From Streptomyces sp. NBC_01451 (GTDB taxonomy: Bacteria > Actinomycetota > Actinomycetes > Streptomycetales > Streptomycetaceae): a stretch of 64,000 nucleotides of DNA. Both the position numbers and the translations under genes were made by a program. A model generated the notes under the pieces. It saw only the letters and a program-made list of their open reading frames with translations, searched no databases and was not told the DNA's origin. Positions 17,238 to 25,690 of the stretch are shown here, one piece after another. The stretch is taken from positions 3,224,001 to 3,288,000 of the forward strand of contig NZ_CP109479.1 in assembly GCF_036227485.1 (NCBI RefSeq). Reading direction: 5' to 3'. The number at the start of each line of letters is the position of its first letter. Position 1 is the stretch's first letter.

Positions 17238-18188
17238 ATGCTGCTTCGAAGAACGTTACGGATGATCATGGTCATCGCGGTGGCCCTCGCAGCGGCGGTG
17301 CAGGGTGGGGTCGCGAGCGCGACGCCTGCCCGGGGGAACCAACCACCGTCACCCGAACGGCAGTTGCTCTACTACAACCACGCTTACGGGGTGTTCGACC
17401 GGGAGACCGCCGACGCCGTCGAGCACTCCGCCTATCTGCGGGAGTTCGCCAACTTCCAGGTCCGCACCACGACCGGGGCCGGCGGCGAGACCTGGACCGG
17501 CCGGTATCTGACGGGCCGTGAGACCTACCTCGAACTGTTCGGCGTCGGCGACGTACCCGGCCAGGACGGCACCCTCGGCTCCGCCGGGACGGGGCTGTCG
17601 ACCGAGCGGGCCGGCGATCAGGCCACCGTCATCGAGCGGTTGCGGGCGGAGGGGGTCAGCGACCCGGTCCTTTTCCGGCAGACGCGGGACTTCGGTGACG
17701 GCGTCCCGGTGCCGTGGTTCGACGCGGTCCTCACCACCGTCCAGTACGACGCGTACGGCGCCTGGGCGATGGAGTACACGCCCGAGTACTTCGCCGACCC
17801 CCGCAGCAACACCGAGCCGGCCGCCTTCCCCGGTGACGTCGGCCGGGAGCGCTATCTGTCCGACCTCTACCGCGACCGTCTGATGCGGGACATCACCTCG
17901 GTCCGTCTCGCGGTCACCGCACGCGACCTCGCCGCCACCGTGCCGCTGCTGCGGGCCGGTGGCTTCGCCGTCCGGCCGGTGGCGGACGGCGGGATCGTCG
18001 CGAAGGGCGGCGGCACCACGATCCGGTACGACGTCGTCGCGCGCGAACACGCGGGGATGCGGCGGGTCGAGATGTCCCTCAACCGGCCCGTGAGCCACCG
18101 GCACGAGGAACGGCTCGGGCATTCGGCCCTGGTGGTCGGCCCGGGCACCCGTGCCGTGTGGACGTTCGACGACACCGGCGGGACGTGA
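17238..18188 (+). CDS. Secreted protein, possibly DUF5829 family
   Basis: A 316-residue exported protein. Residues 1-33 form a signal peptide (two Arg, a hydrophobic core and A-S-A-T-P). The mature part begins Q-L-L-Y-Y-N-H-A-Y-G-V-F-D-R-E-T-A-D-A, then has W-T-G-R-Y-L-T-G-R-E-T-Y-L-E-L-F, which resembles the fold and substrate-entry pattern of glyoxalase/VOC-like DUF5829 proteins; this assignment is from memory and uncertain. No catalytic residues can be named. A perfect 16-bp hairpin follows at 18234-18279. No partner gene is evident. Confidence 0.6.
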   Translation: MLLRRTLRMIMVIAVALAAAVQGGVASATPARGNQPPSPERQLLYYNHAYGVFDRETADAVEHSAYLREFANFQVRTTTGAGGETWTGRYLTGRETYLELFGVGDVPGQDGTLGSAGTGLSTERAGDQATVIERLRAEGVSDPVLFRQTRDFGDGVPVPWFDAVLTTVQYDAYGAWAMEYTPEYFADPRSNTEPAAFPGDVGRERYLSDLYRDRLMRDITSVRLAVTARDLAATVPLLRAGGFAVRPVADGGIVAKGGGTTIRYDVVAREHAGMRRVEMSLNRPVSHRHEERLGHSALVVGPGTRAVWTFDDTGGT

Positions 18189-18233
18189 CGGCCGAAGGCC
18201 CGCTCACGCCCCGCCGCCATGAGGACCGATCCT

Positions 18234-18279
18234 CGAAGTGCGTCCCCCGCGCGTTCCCGGCGTCGGGGGACGCACTTCG
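18234..18279 (+). terminator. Strong hairpin terminator
   Basis: Perfect 16-bp inverted repeat (CGAAGTGCGTCCCCCG at 18234-18249, complement at 18264-18279) with a 14-nt loop. It separates the secreted-protein gene from the iron-regulated operon. Confidence 0.8.
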
Positions 18280-18329
18280 TCCGCCTGTCCACGTCACGAC
18301 CCCGGGTCCGTTCCACACAGAAAGCGAAG

Positions 18330-18349
18330 TTAAGGTAAGCCTTGCCTTA
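18330..18349 (+). promoter_or_regulatory. Iron box (DmdR/IdeR-type operator)
   Basis: The near-palindrome TTAAGGTAAGCCTTGCCTTA fits the streptomycete iron box consensus (TTAGGTTAGGCTMACCTAA) at most positions. It lies 43 bp before the GTG start of the binding-protein gene. It predicts repression of the importer in iron-replete cells by a DmdR/IdeR protein. Confidence 0.82.
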
Positions 18350-18392
18350 GAAATACCGGAGTGGCTGAAAAGCAGAGCAGCGGAGTGAACCA

Positions 18393-19448
18393 GTGCGTAC
18401 GTCGAAGTGGCAGTCCCTCGTGGTCGCGATCCTCGCCGGAGGGCTGCTGACCAGCTGCTCGTCGGCCTCTGACAACGATGCCGAGGCGGCCGGCGCCGAA
18501 GCCCGCCACCCCGTCATCGGGGCCTCGGAGGGTTCCTCCGACGGGCCCTCCGCCGCACCCTCCGCCCTCGCCACCGGCATGGGCTCCGACGTCGCCACGG
18601 ACGGCGCCTTCCCCCGTACCGTCACCCACTTCAAGGGCTCCACCGCCCTCAAGACCGCGCCCACCCGCGTCGCCGTCCTCAGCACCGGGCAGCTCGACGA
18701 CCTGCTGTCCCTCGGGCTCGTCCCCACCGCCACCACCCGCGCCGGCAACGCCGGGCTCGTCCCCGACTACCTCGCCGACGCCTTCCCGCAGTACAAGGCG
18801 AAGCTCGCCGCCATGACCGACGCGGGCACCCGGCAGGCGCCGAACCTCGAAACCCTCGCCGCCGCCAAGCCCGACCTCATCCTCGCCAACGACTCCCTCG
18901 GCGACCTCTATCCCAAGCTCTCCAAGATCGCCCCGACCGTCGTCACCGCGGGCAACGGCATCAACTGGAAGCGGGATCTGCTGCTCGTCGGGGACGCCGT
19001 CGGCAAGGGGGAGCAAGCCCGGAAGCTCGTCGAGACCATCGCCGCCGACGCCGCCGAGAAGGGGAAGGCGGTCGGCTCCACCACCGTCTCCATGGTCCGC
19101 TTCACACCCGACCGTACCCGGATGTTCGGCGTCTCCTCCTTCACCGGGTCCATCGCCGTCGACATGGGTCTCGGTCGGCCCAAGTCCCAGCAGTTCAGGG
19201 CCATTTCGGAGGACATCGGGGCCGAGAGCATCGACACCGCCGACGGCGACTGGATCTTCTACTCCGTGCAGGGCGACGCCGACAGGACCGACGCGGCGAG
19301 TGTTGTCGCCGGGCCGCTCTGGAAGTCGATGAAGGCCGTCACCGCCGGGCACGCCGTCAAGGTCGACGACGACCCCTGGTACCTCAACGCCGGTCCGACC
19401 GCCGCCCGTCTCGTCGTACGGCAGCTCGCCGAGCACCTCGGCAAGTGA
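18393..19448 (+). CDS. Iron-siderophore ABC transporter substrate-binding lipoprotein
   Basis: Captures a ferric siderophore outside the membrane for import. The 351-residue product has a lipoprotein signal (L-L-T-S-C, Cys near residue 22), a Ser/Ala/Gly-rich linker to about residue 70, then a FecB-like type III binding fold: R-V-A-V-L-S-T-G-Q-L-D-D-L-L-S-L-G, L-E-T-L-A-A-A-K-P-D-L-I-L, and a long connecting helix (about 205-225). The start is GTG 18393. It overlaps the next gene by 4 bp (GTGA). An iron box upstream indicates control by iron. Confidence 0.88.
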   Translation: MRTSKWQSLVVAILAGGLLTSCSSASDNDAEAAGAEARHPVIGASEGSSDGPSAAPSALATGMGSDVATDGAFPRTVTHFKGSTALKTAPTRVAVLSTGQLDDLLSLGLVPTATTRAGNAGLVPDYLADAFPQYKAKLAAMTDAGTRQAPNLETLAAAKPDLILANDSLGDLYPKLSKIAPTVVTAGNGINWKRDLLLVGDAVGKGEQARKLVETIAADAAEKGKAVGSTTVSMVRFTPDRTRMFGVSSFTGSIAVDMGLGRPKSQQFRAISEDIGAESIDTADGDWIFYSVQGDADRTDAASVVAGPLWKSMKAVTAGHAVKVDDDPWYLNAGPTAARLVVRQLAEHLGK

Positions 19449-20479
19449 CCGCACGTCCAGCGCGTACCGCCCGTACAGCACGACGTACCGCGGCCACCAC
19501 CGCCGTCGCCGTCCTCGCCCTCCTGGCCGTCGCCGGCGTCGCCCTCCTCAGCCTCGCCGTCGGCACCCGTCCCGTGCCGCCGTCCGCCGTCCTCGACGCG
19601 CTGCTGCACGGCGGGAACACTCCGGACGCGCTGGTCGTACGTTCGCTGCGGGTGCCCCGGACCGAGATCGGGCTGACCGCCGGGGCCGCCCTCGGGCTCG
19701 CCGGGGCCGCGTTGCAGGGCGTCACCCGTAATCCGCTCGCCGACCCAGGGATCCTCGGGCTCAGCCAGGGCGCGGCGGCCGGGGTCGTGATCGCCATCGC
19801 GCTCGGGCTCGCGAACGGCTTCGGCGGGTACGTCCGGTACGCGTTCGCCGGTGCCGTCGCCGCCGCCTGTCTCGTGTACGTCATCGCCGCGCGCGGCCGT
19901 GGCGGCGCCTCACCCGTGAAACTCGCGCTGGCGGGTACCGCCCTGTCCGCGATGACCGCCGGCGCCACCACCGTCGTCCTCACCTCCTCCTCCGCCACGC
20001 TCGACCAGTTCCGCTTCTGGCAGGTGGGCGCGCTCAGTGGCCGGGACGCCGACACCGTGGGGCGCATGCTGCCGTTCCTGCTCGGCGGGGCGCTGCTCGT
20101 GCTGGGCTGCGCCCGTGGCCTCGACGCCCTCGCGCTCGGCGACGACACGGCCCGGGCGCTCGGACACCGGGTGCATGCCGTACGGGGGGCTGCGGCGCTC
20201 GGCGCCACCCTGCTGACGGCCGCCGCGGTCGCCGCCGCCGGGCCGATCGCGTTCGTCGGCCTCGCCGTGCCCCACCTGGCCCGGCGCCTCGTCCCCGGCG
20301 GCCACCGCCACGTCCTCCCGCTGTCCGCCCTGCTGGGCGCGGCCCTGCTGCTGGCAGCCGACGTAGCCGGACGCGTCGTACGGGCCCCGGCCGAAGTGCC
20401 CGCCGGTGTCATGACGGCGCTGGTGGGCGTACCGGTGCTGGTGGTGCTCGTACGGCGGAAGAAGGTGGCGGACACGTGA
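19445..20479 (+). CDS. FecCD-family siderophore ABC transporter permease 1
   Basis: A 344-residue polytopic membrane protein, one half of the import channel. Family blocks are R-V-P-R-T-E-I-G-L-T-A-G-A-A-L-G-L-A-G-A-A-L-Q-G near residues 65-88, N-P-L-A-D-P-G-I-L-G, and G-P-I-A-F-V-G-L-A-V-P-H-L-A-R near 260. About nine to ten helices are expected. The GTG start overlaps the stop of the binding protein and its own stop overlaps the next GTG, so the three are translationally coupled. Confidence 0.92.
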   Translation: MTARPARTARTARRTAATTAVAVLALLAVAGVALLSLAVGTRPVPPSAVLDALLHGGNTPDALVVRSLRVPRTEIGLTAGAALGLAGAALQGVTRNPLADPGILGLSQGAAAGVVIAIALGLANGFGGYVRYAFAGAVAAACLVYVIAARGRGGASPVKLALAGTALSAMTAGATTVVLTSSSATLDQFRFWQVGALSGRDADTVGRMLPFLLGGALLVLGCARGLDALALGDDTARALGHRVHAVRGAAALGATLLTAAAVAAAGPIAFVGLAVPHLARRLVPGGHRHVLPLSALLGAALLLAADVAGRVVRAPAEVPAGVMTALVGVPVLVVLVRRKKVADT

Positions 20480-21567
20480 CCGGCGCTCCCGTACGGCCGT
20501 CCGTCGCCCGGGACGGCTCCCTTCCTCGCGGGGTCACCGTCCTGCGGCTGCGGCCCCGGCTCTCCCTTCTCCTGCACCGGCGGTCCGCCGCCGTCACCGC
20601 CGGGCTCCTCGCGCTGCTCGCGCTGGTGATGGGGGTGTCCGCGTGCGCCGGGCAGACGTACGTTCCGCCCGGGGAGGTGTGGGCGACCGTCCGGCACGGG
20701 GGCGGGGCGTACGACCTCGTCGTCAACGAGCTGCGGGTGCCGCGGATCGTGCTCGGGGCGCTCGTCGGGGCCGCCCTCGGGCTCGCCGGGGCGCTCGTGC
20801 AGAGCGTGACGCGCAATCCGCTGGCCAGCCCGGACGTCATCGGCGTCGGGCACGGGGCCGCCGCCGCGACCGTACTGGCACTCGCCACCGGGGTGGCCGC
20901 CTCCCCGGGGGCCATGCCCGCCGTGTCCGTCGCGGGCGGGCTCGCGGCCGCCACGCTGGTGTACGTGCTCGCCTGGCGGCGCGGGATGCAGGCGAGCCGG
21001 TTCGTGCTCACGGGGGTGGGGATCGGCGTCGCGCTCTCCGCGGTGGTCCAGCTCTACCTCACCGACAGCGAGCTGGAGGCCGCCGAGCAGGTCAAGCTGT
21101 GGCTCACGGGGAGTCTGAACGGGCGGGGCTGGGAGCAGGCGGGGCCGTTGGGCGTCGTACTGCTGCTCTGTCTGCCCGCGCTGGTGTGGGCGAGCCGGGC
21201 GCTGCGGCCCCTAGGGCTCGACGCCGACACCGCCGCCGCTCTCGGGGTGCGGGTGCAGCGGACGCAGCTCGGGCTGACCGTTCTCGGGGTCGTCCTCGCC
21301 GCCACCGCGACCGGCGCCGCCGGGCCGATCGGGTTCGTCGCGCTGACCGCGCCCCAGCTGGCTCGGCGGCTCACCCGTACGCCTCAACTGCCTTTGCTCG
21401 GCTCGGCGTTGACGGGTGCGGTGGTGCTGGTGGGGGCCGATCTGGTGTCCCGCACGCTGCTGCCCCCACTGGAAATCCCAGTGGGGGCACTCACGGCGCT
21501 GGTGGGCGGCCCGTACCTGCTGTGGCTCCTGGCCGCCCCTGGAAACCGTCGCCTGGATCACGCCTAA
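20476..21567 (+). CDS. FecCD-family siderophore ABC transporter permease 2
   Basis: A 363-residue paralogue and partner of the preceding permease. It has V-P-R-I-V-L-G-A-L-V-G-A-A-L-G-L-A-G-A-L-V-Q near residues 88-110, N-P-L-A-S-P-D-V-I-G, and G-P-I-G-F-V-A-L-T-A-P-Q-L-A-R. The normal third component, an ATPase, is missing. The last codons (D-H-A-stop) run right up to the terminal repeat of an ISAzo13-type element; the TAA overlaps the IS border at 21567, so the original 3' end and any downstream ATPase gene may have been lost by insertion or deletion. The importer may borrow an ATPase made elsewhere. Confidence 0.9.
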   Translation: MTGAPVRPSVARDGSLPRGVTVLRLRPRLSLLLHRRSAAVTAGLLALLALVMGVSACAGQTYVPPGEVWATVRHGGGAYDLVVNELRVPRIVLGALVGAALGLAGALVQSVTRNPLASPDVIGVGHGAAAATVLALATGVAASPGAMPAVSVAGGLAAATLVYVLAWRRGMQASRFVLTGVGIGVALSAVVQLYLTDSELEAAEQVKLWLTGSLNGRGWEQAGPLGVVLLLCLPALVWASRALRPLGLDADTAAALGVRVQRTQLGLTVLGVVLAATATGAAGPIGFVALTAPQLARRLTRTPQLPLLGSALTGAVVLVGADLVSRTLLPPLEIPVGALTALVGGPYLLWLLAAPGNRRLDHA

Positions 21568-23266
21568 GGGCTTGCAGATCATCAACACGTTGTCTTGATC
21601 GTGCTGCTGGCGTCGCTGCTCAGGGCTCGAACCCGAGACTGGAGGGCTGTGAGGGCAGAGGGCGGAGTGGCCGCCGGCGGGATGACGATGCTGTGCGCCT
21701 TCAGCAGCGTCCTGATCTTCAGCAGGGTGCGGTGCATGGCGGTCCGACTGCTGTCGAACAGCACGGCGAGGGGTTCTGCGGCCAGGGCAGCCCGCAGGTG
21801 AAGGACGGCTGCCAGGACTTGGTCGGGGAAGGTGAGCCGGGGCGGGCGGCCGCGCTTGACGTCGCCGTGGAGGGCCAAAGTGTCAGTGAGTTCGCTCAGT
21901 TGCTGCTGGGACATGCCGGTCAGGTCGGGGTCGGACAGGAGAGCGTGGTCCCACTCCGGGGCCGGCTTCTGCGGAGCCCGGGGTGCTGGGATGGCTGGGC
22001 AGAGCTGGGGGTGCAGGGCATAGTTCCAGTCGCCGTGGAAGGCGTGTCGGGTCAGTGGCAGGGACGCCATCTCCGCGTCGCCGATCTGGACTCCGGTGGG
22101 GTAGACGTTGTTGTCCAGCTCGGCCATGACACGTAGTCCGGTGCGGGTGGTGGTCGCGGCGATGGACTGGACAATGACTTCATGGCTGGTCAGCGGGCGG
22201 CCGCGCCAGTTCATGGTGATGTGTGAGAAGAGCCGGTGCTCGATCTTGTTCCACTTCGATGTGCCCGGCGGCAGGTGACACACGGTGATCGTCAGTCCTG
22301 TTTCGGCCGCGAGCCGGGCGAGTTCGAGCTTCCGGGCCCGGGTGCGGTAGCCGTTCGAGCCGCCCGCGTCGGCGGTGATGAGCAGTCGCGTCGCCTGCGG
22401 GTAGGCGACCCGACCCTGGCCGCACCACCAGCGGCGGATCGATTCCACCGCGAATGCGGCGGTGTCGTGATCGGTGCCCCACGTTGATCCAGCCGGTGTT
22501 CGCCGCGAGGTCGTAGATCCCGTACGGGACGGCCTTGGCCAGCTGGGGGTCGGCGAAGTCGTGGACATTCACCGGTGCCGGATCAGCCGCAGGCCGCCAC
22601 TGGCGGCCGTTGTTCTTGAACTCGCCGACGAGTTCCTTCTTCTTGGTGTCCACGCCGATCACGGGCTGGCCGGCGTCCCGGTGATCACGGGCCTGCTCGT
22701 TGAGACAGCGGAACTGGGCGTCTCGGTCGGGATGTTGGCTTCCCTCGATGGTCTTGGCGTTGGCCTGGAGACTGAAACCTTCTTCCCGCAGCAGGTCCGC
22801 GACGGTGTCCGCACTGACTTTGTGTCCGGTCCGGGCGAGCTCCCGCGCCAGCGTGCGGGTCGACTTCACCGTCCACCGCAGCGGCGACATCGGATCGCCT
22901 CGCTCGTCCGGCTCGACAAGCGCCAGGAGAGCCGGCCGCAGCCCCGGATCGAGATCTGCGACCCTCTTGCGGCCTCCGCCCGGCCGCCGAACCCGCCCCA
23001 GAGGCTCCTCGCCGGCCTCCAACTCGGACACGCCCTTGCGGACCGTGGTCTCACTCACCGAAGCCGCCCGCGCGACGGCCCGAACACCACCGTGTCCCAG
23101 AACACGGGCCTCTGCGGCCATCAGCAGCCGTCGTTGCCGCTCATCCAGACGCGGGAACAACACCCCGAACTTCATGGCGAGTTGGGCACAGATCTCGTCC
23201 GGGATGCGCGTACCACATCAACGAGCCATGGGACGGGAAGCAACACCTTGATGATCTGCAAGCCCT
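21567..23266. mobile_element. ISAzo13-type insertion sequence with ~26-bp inverted repeats
   Basis: Terminal inverted repeats: left AGGGCTTGCAGATCATCAA followed by CACGTTG (21567-21592), right its complement with GGTG in place of CACG (23241-23266). The 1.7-kb element holds one transposase on the minus strand. The left end coincides with the stop codon of the siderophore permease. Confidence 0.88.
21582..23175 (-). pseudogene. ISAzo13-family transposase, frameshifted
   Basis: It starts at ATG 23175 with an N-terminal helix-turn-helix (V-S-E-T-T-V-R-K-G-V-S-E-L), followed by G-G-G-R-K-R, then a DDE core with V-I-G-V-D-T-K-K-K-E-L-V-G-E-F-K-N-N-G and A-D-A-G-G-S-N-G. One extra G near 22484 shifts the frame right after T-G-W-I-N-V-G. 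The remainder (T-D-H-D-T-A-A-F-A-V and H-L-P-P-G-T-S-K-W-N-K-I-E-H) is intact in the other frame down to the end near 21582. So the copy is inactive unless ribosomes shift there. The family normally makes a single ~500-residue protein. Confidence 0.88.
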
Positions 23267-23309
23267 AGCGATGTCCCGTAATCGTCGCTTCGTGTCTGCT
23301 GGGCCAGGC

Positions 23310-24284
23310 TCAGGAGCTTTCCGAGGTGGAGGCGTGAGCCGCTGCCGCTTGGACGGCGGGGATCAGGTCTGCGATCCGTTCGAGCTGGTCGCGCTGGGAG
23401 TGCAGGTCCAGGGCACCGAGGCGGGCGACGATGTGCCGAGCACCGGCGGCGACGTACTGTCCTAGGTGCTCAAGCACCTGGTCCGTGGAGCCGGTGACCA
23501 CTGCCTGGATCTTTTCCAGCTCCTCCAGTGGCATGCCGTATGTGGCCCGCGCGTAGTCGTCCAGTGCCCGACGGCCGCTCTCGATGTCGTTGTCGATCCG
23601 TACCGAGAAGAATAGTGCGGGGGTGATGTCCTCGGTCTCGCGTCCTGCTTCGGTCGCCGCTTTGTGGACGTTGCGGAGGCCGGACGCGTAGTCGGCGGGG
23701 TCAGGCGGGTAGGGCAGCCATCCGTCGTACAGTCGGCCAGTGCGGGCCAGTGCTGCGGGGGACGCGCCGCCGAGCCAGATGGGCGGGCCGCCGGCTCGGG
23801 GCGGCCTGGTCGTGGGCGGGACGTCATCGAACCGGAGGATCTCGCCGTGGAAGGCGTCGGCTCCGTCCCACAGGGCCCGCCACAGTGCAACAGTCTCGTC
23901 CAGGCGGGCGAAGCGCCTTTCCCACGGCAGCTCGGACAGAGTGTAGAGGGGCCGCCCGAAGCGGCCGGGGAAGCCGGCGCCGACGGTCACGGTGAGCCGG
24001 CCACCGGACAGCAGGTCGATCGACGCAAGTGCCTGCGCGGCCTGGATCGGCCGACGGAGGAACGGCATCAGTGCCGCTGTGCCCAGTGTCACGGTCTCGG
24101 TCACCGGGGCAAGTGCGGCCAGCATCGTGAGCGCCTCGATGCGTGGGCTGATGAGAGAATCGTTGGCGAAGAGCGAGGAGAAGCCCGAGCGTTCGGCGTA
24201 GCGGCCGAAGGCAATCAGCTCGCGAGGGTCGTCGGCAGGGCCCCACTGGGCGGTTCCGGTCGGGAGCAGTACACCGATGTTCAT
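23310..24284 (-). CDS. Luciferase-like (LLM) F420/FMN-dependent monooxygenase or oxidoreductase
   Basis: A 324-residue cytoplasmic TIM-barrel enzyme of the bacterial luciferase superfamily. Recognisable are the N-terminal G-V-L-L-P-T-G, Y-A-E-R-S-G-F-S-S-L-F-A-N-D, the T-E-T-V-T-L-G-T-A-A-L-M-P block with F-L-R-R-P-I-Q, A-S-I-D-L-L-S-G-G-R-L-T-V-T-V-G-A-G near residues 85-105, and G-G-P-P-I-W-L-G-G near 167. Members use reduced FMN or F420; the sequence suits F420 but does not prove it. It is divergent from an MmyB-type regulator, with a palindromic operator-like site at 24314-24336. A deleted copy of this pair survives at 6299-6641. No strong ribosome binding site precedes ATG 24284. Confidence 0.87.
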   Translation of the reverse strand: MNIGVLLPTGTAQWGPADDPRELIAFGRYAERSGFSSLFANDSLISPRIEALTMLAALAPVTETVTLGTAALMPFLRRPIQAAQALASIDLLSGGRLTVTVGAGFPGRFGRPLYTLSELPWERRFARLDETVALWRALWDGADAFHGEILRFDDVPPTTRPPRAGGPPIWLGGASPAALARTGRLYDGWLPYPPDPADYASGLRNVHKAATEAGRETEDITPALFFSVRIDNDIESGRRALDDYARATYGMPLEELEKIQAVVTGSTDQVLEHLGQYVAAGARHIVARLGALDLHSQRDQLERIADLIPAVQAAAAHASTSESS

Positions 24285-24313
24285 GCGGCAATGTTCACGA
24301 CCGGTACGAGTGG

Positions 24314-24336
24314 CGACAATTCCCTGCGGGGAATGG
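24314..24336. promoter_or_regulatory. Candidate operator, copy 1 (ATTCCC-N4-GGGAAT palindrome)
   Basis: The core ATTCCCTGCGGGGAAT, with flanks CGACA and GG, is repeated at 21 of 23 positions upstream of the SnoaL-like gene (25611-25633). It lies midway between the divergent monooxygenase and regulator starts, so a bound protein could control both promoters. Confidence 0.65.
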
Positions 24337-24369
24337 CCTGGGACCCTCCGCCACCGTTACAACAGGCCC

Positions 24370-25149
24370 GTGGACTTCCCTCGTACGCTTCGTGAACGTC
24401 GTACCCGCCGTCATGTCAGCCAGCTCGATCTGGCGCTGCGAGCTGGCACCACCCAGCGCTACCTCAGTTTCATTGAATCTGGCAGGTCTGTTCCGGGCCG
24501 GAACATGGTCGTGCGCCTGGCCGAGTCGCTGGAGCTGCCGCTGCGGGAGCGCAATGAGCTGCTGCTGGCCGCCGGGTATGCGCCCGCCTACCCGGAGAGC
24601 TCACTGGACGATCCGGTGCTGGCCCCCGTGCGTACTGCGATCGACCACATCCTCCGCGGGCATCTGCCGTATCCGGCGCTGGTTGTGGACCGGGGCGGTG
24701 ACCTGATCGCCGCGAACTCCGCTTTCGACCTGATCACCGAGGGCGCGGCTGACGAGCTGGTGGGTCCGGGCACGAATATTTACCGCCTGGCGCTGCATCC
24801 CGACGGACTGGCTCCCCGCATCCTCAATCTCGCCGAGTGGGCGCGCCACATCCTGGTGCGCCTTGGCCACCTGGAGGAGTTGCGCGCCGAGCTCACCAGG
24901 TACGTTCCCGAGCTGGAGCCGTCCGCCGGGCAACTCGGTTTCGCGGTGCCACTCCGCCTGCGGTCCTCGTACGGTGAGCTCCGCCTGATGACGACTGTGA
25001 CAACCTTCGCGACCGCCGTCGACGTGACGCTTGCCGAGCTGAAGCTGGAGGCGTTCCTGCCGGCCGACCCGGCGACTGCCGAGGCTCTCTCAGCAGCCGC
25101 CGGGGCAATGGCTTGTGCTGCCGCCGCTCAGGAGCCCGGGAACATGTAG
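24370..25149 (+). CDS. XRE/MmyB-type helix-turn-helix regulator with ligand-binding domain
   Basis: A 259-residue cytoplasmic transcription factor. Residues about 3-60 form an XRE helix-turn-helix (L-R-E-R-R-T-R-R-H-V-S-Q-L-D-L-A-L-R-A-G and Y-L-S-F-I-E-S-G-R-S-V-P-G). Residues about 95-255 match the MmyB-like ligand-binding domain (P-A-L-V-V-D-R-G-G-D-L-I-A-A-N-S-A-F, N-I-Y-R-L-A-L-H-P-D-G, and L-R-L-M-T-T-V-T-T-F-A-T-A). The ligand is unknown, perhaps a small organic compound or fatty acid as proposed for relatives. The start is GTG 24370. Its 3' end overlaps the convergent SnoaL-like gene by 22 bp. It probably binds the shared palindrome and controls itself and both neighbours. Confidence 0.88.
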   Translation: MDFPRTLRERRTRRHVSQLDLALRAGTTQRYLSFIESGRSVPGRNMVVRLAESLELPLRERNELLLAAGYAPAYPESSLDDPVLAPVRTAIDHILRGHLPYPALVVDRGGDLIAANSAFDLITEGAADELVGPGTNIYRLALHPDGLAPRILNLAEWARHILVRLGHLEELRAELTRYVPELEPSAGQLGFAVPLRLRSSYGELRLMTTVTTFATAVDVTLAELKLEAFLPADPATAEALSAAAGAMACAAAAQEPGNM

Positions 25150-25550
25150 TCCATCTTGATGCGGCCGTTGTCGTCGAGTACGAGGACGTCCGAACCACCA
25201 CCCACCACGTCGCCAGTTGCGGTGGACACCGCCTCCCAGCCGATCCTGACCACGCCATCGAGACGTATCGCACCGGGGCGCGCCCGGAACGCGAACCCCT
25301 GTTTCTCGACGAACCGCTCGTAGCTTCGCGCCACTCGGGTCTCGATGGCGTCGTATCCCTGTGCCTCCAGAGTCGGGTGGTCGAAGCCGAGTTCCGCGGC
25401 GGTCTCCCGTATCTCCGCAGGCGGGTGAAGGATGTGGGTGCCGTCCTCGGCCCAGAGTCGCTCGATGGCAGCGCGGCGCTCTGCGGCATCGGGCACATTC
25501 CATTGAGCCATGTAGCGGTCGGCCGGCTCCTGCGGGTCGATCTCGATCAT
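25128..25550 (-). CDS. SnoaL/NTF2-like small protein
   Basis: A 140-residue cytoplasmic alpha+beta cone-fold protein, of the type found in polyketide cyclases, ketosteroid isomerases and many orphan proteins. The visible layout is an N-terminal helix (A-D-R-Y-M-A-Q-W-N, then R-R-A-A-I-E-R-L-W-A-E-D-G-T-H), followed by strands with G-F-A-F-R-A-R, R-I-G-W-E-A-V and V-L-V-L-D-D-N-G-R-I. ATG 25550 is chosen because GGAGA lies 9 nt upstream. Upstream sits a palindrome shared with the monooxygenase/regulator promoter, which suggests these genes act on the same compound. The catalytic residues cannot be assigned. Confidence 0.8.
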   Translation of the reverse strand: MIEIDPQEPADRYMAQWNVPDAAERRAAIERLWAEDGTHILHPPAEIRETAAELGFDHPTLEAQGYDAIETRVARSYERFVEKQGFAFRARPGAIRLDGVVRIGWEAVSTATGDVVGGGSDVLVLDDNGRIKMDYMFPGS

Positions 25551-25610
25551 CTTCGTCTCCTCGCCCGGGCAGGTCCATTCGGACCAGATCCTGCGGGGCA
25601 CGGTGGAGAC

Positions 25611-25633
25611 CGACAATTCCCTGTAGGGAATGG
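25611..25633. promoter_or_regulatory. Candidate operator, copy 2 (ATTCCC-N4-GGGAAT palindrome)
   Basis: The core ATTCCCTGTAGGGAAT with the same flanks (CGACA and GG) as the site at 24314-24336; 21 of 23 positions agree. It lies about 60 bp upstream of the SnoaL-like gene start. Confidence 0.65.
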
Positions 25634-25690
25634 GACTTTCAGGTCAGAGACGACAGCGGCCATGCATAGTCTCAGTGGAATGATCACTAC

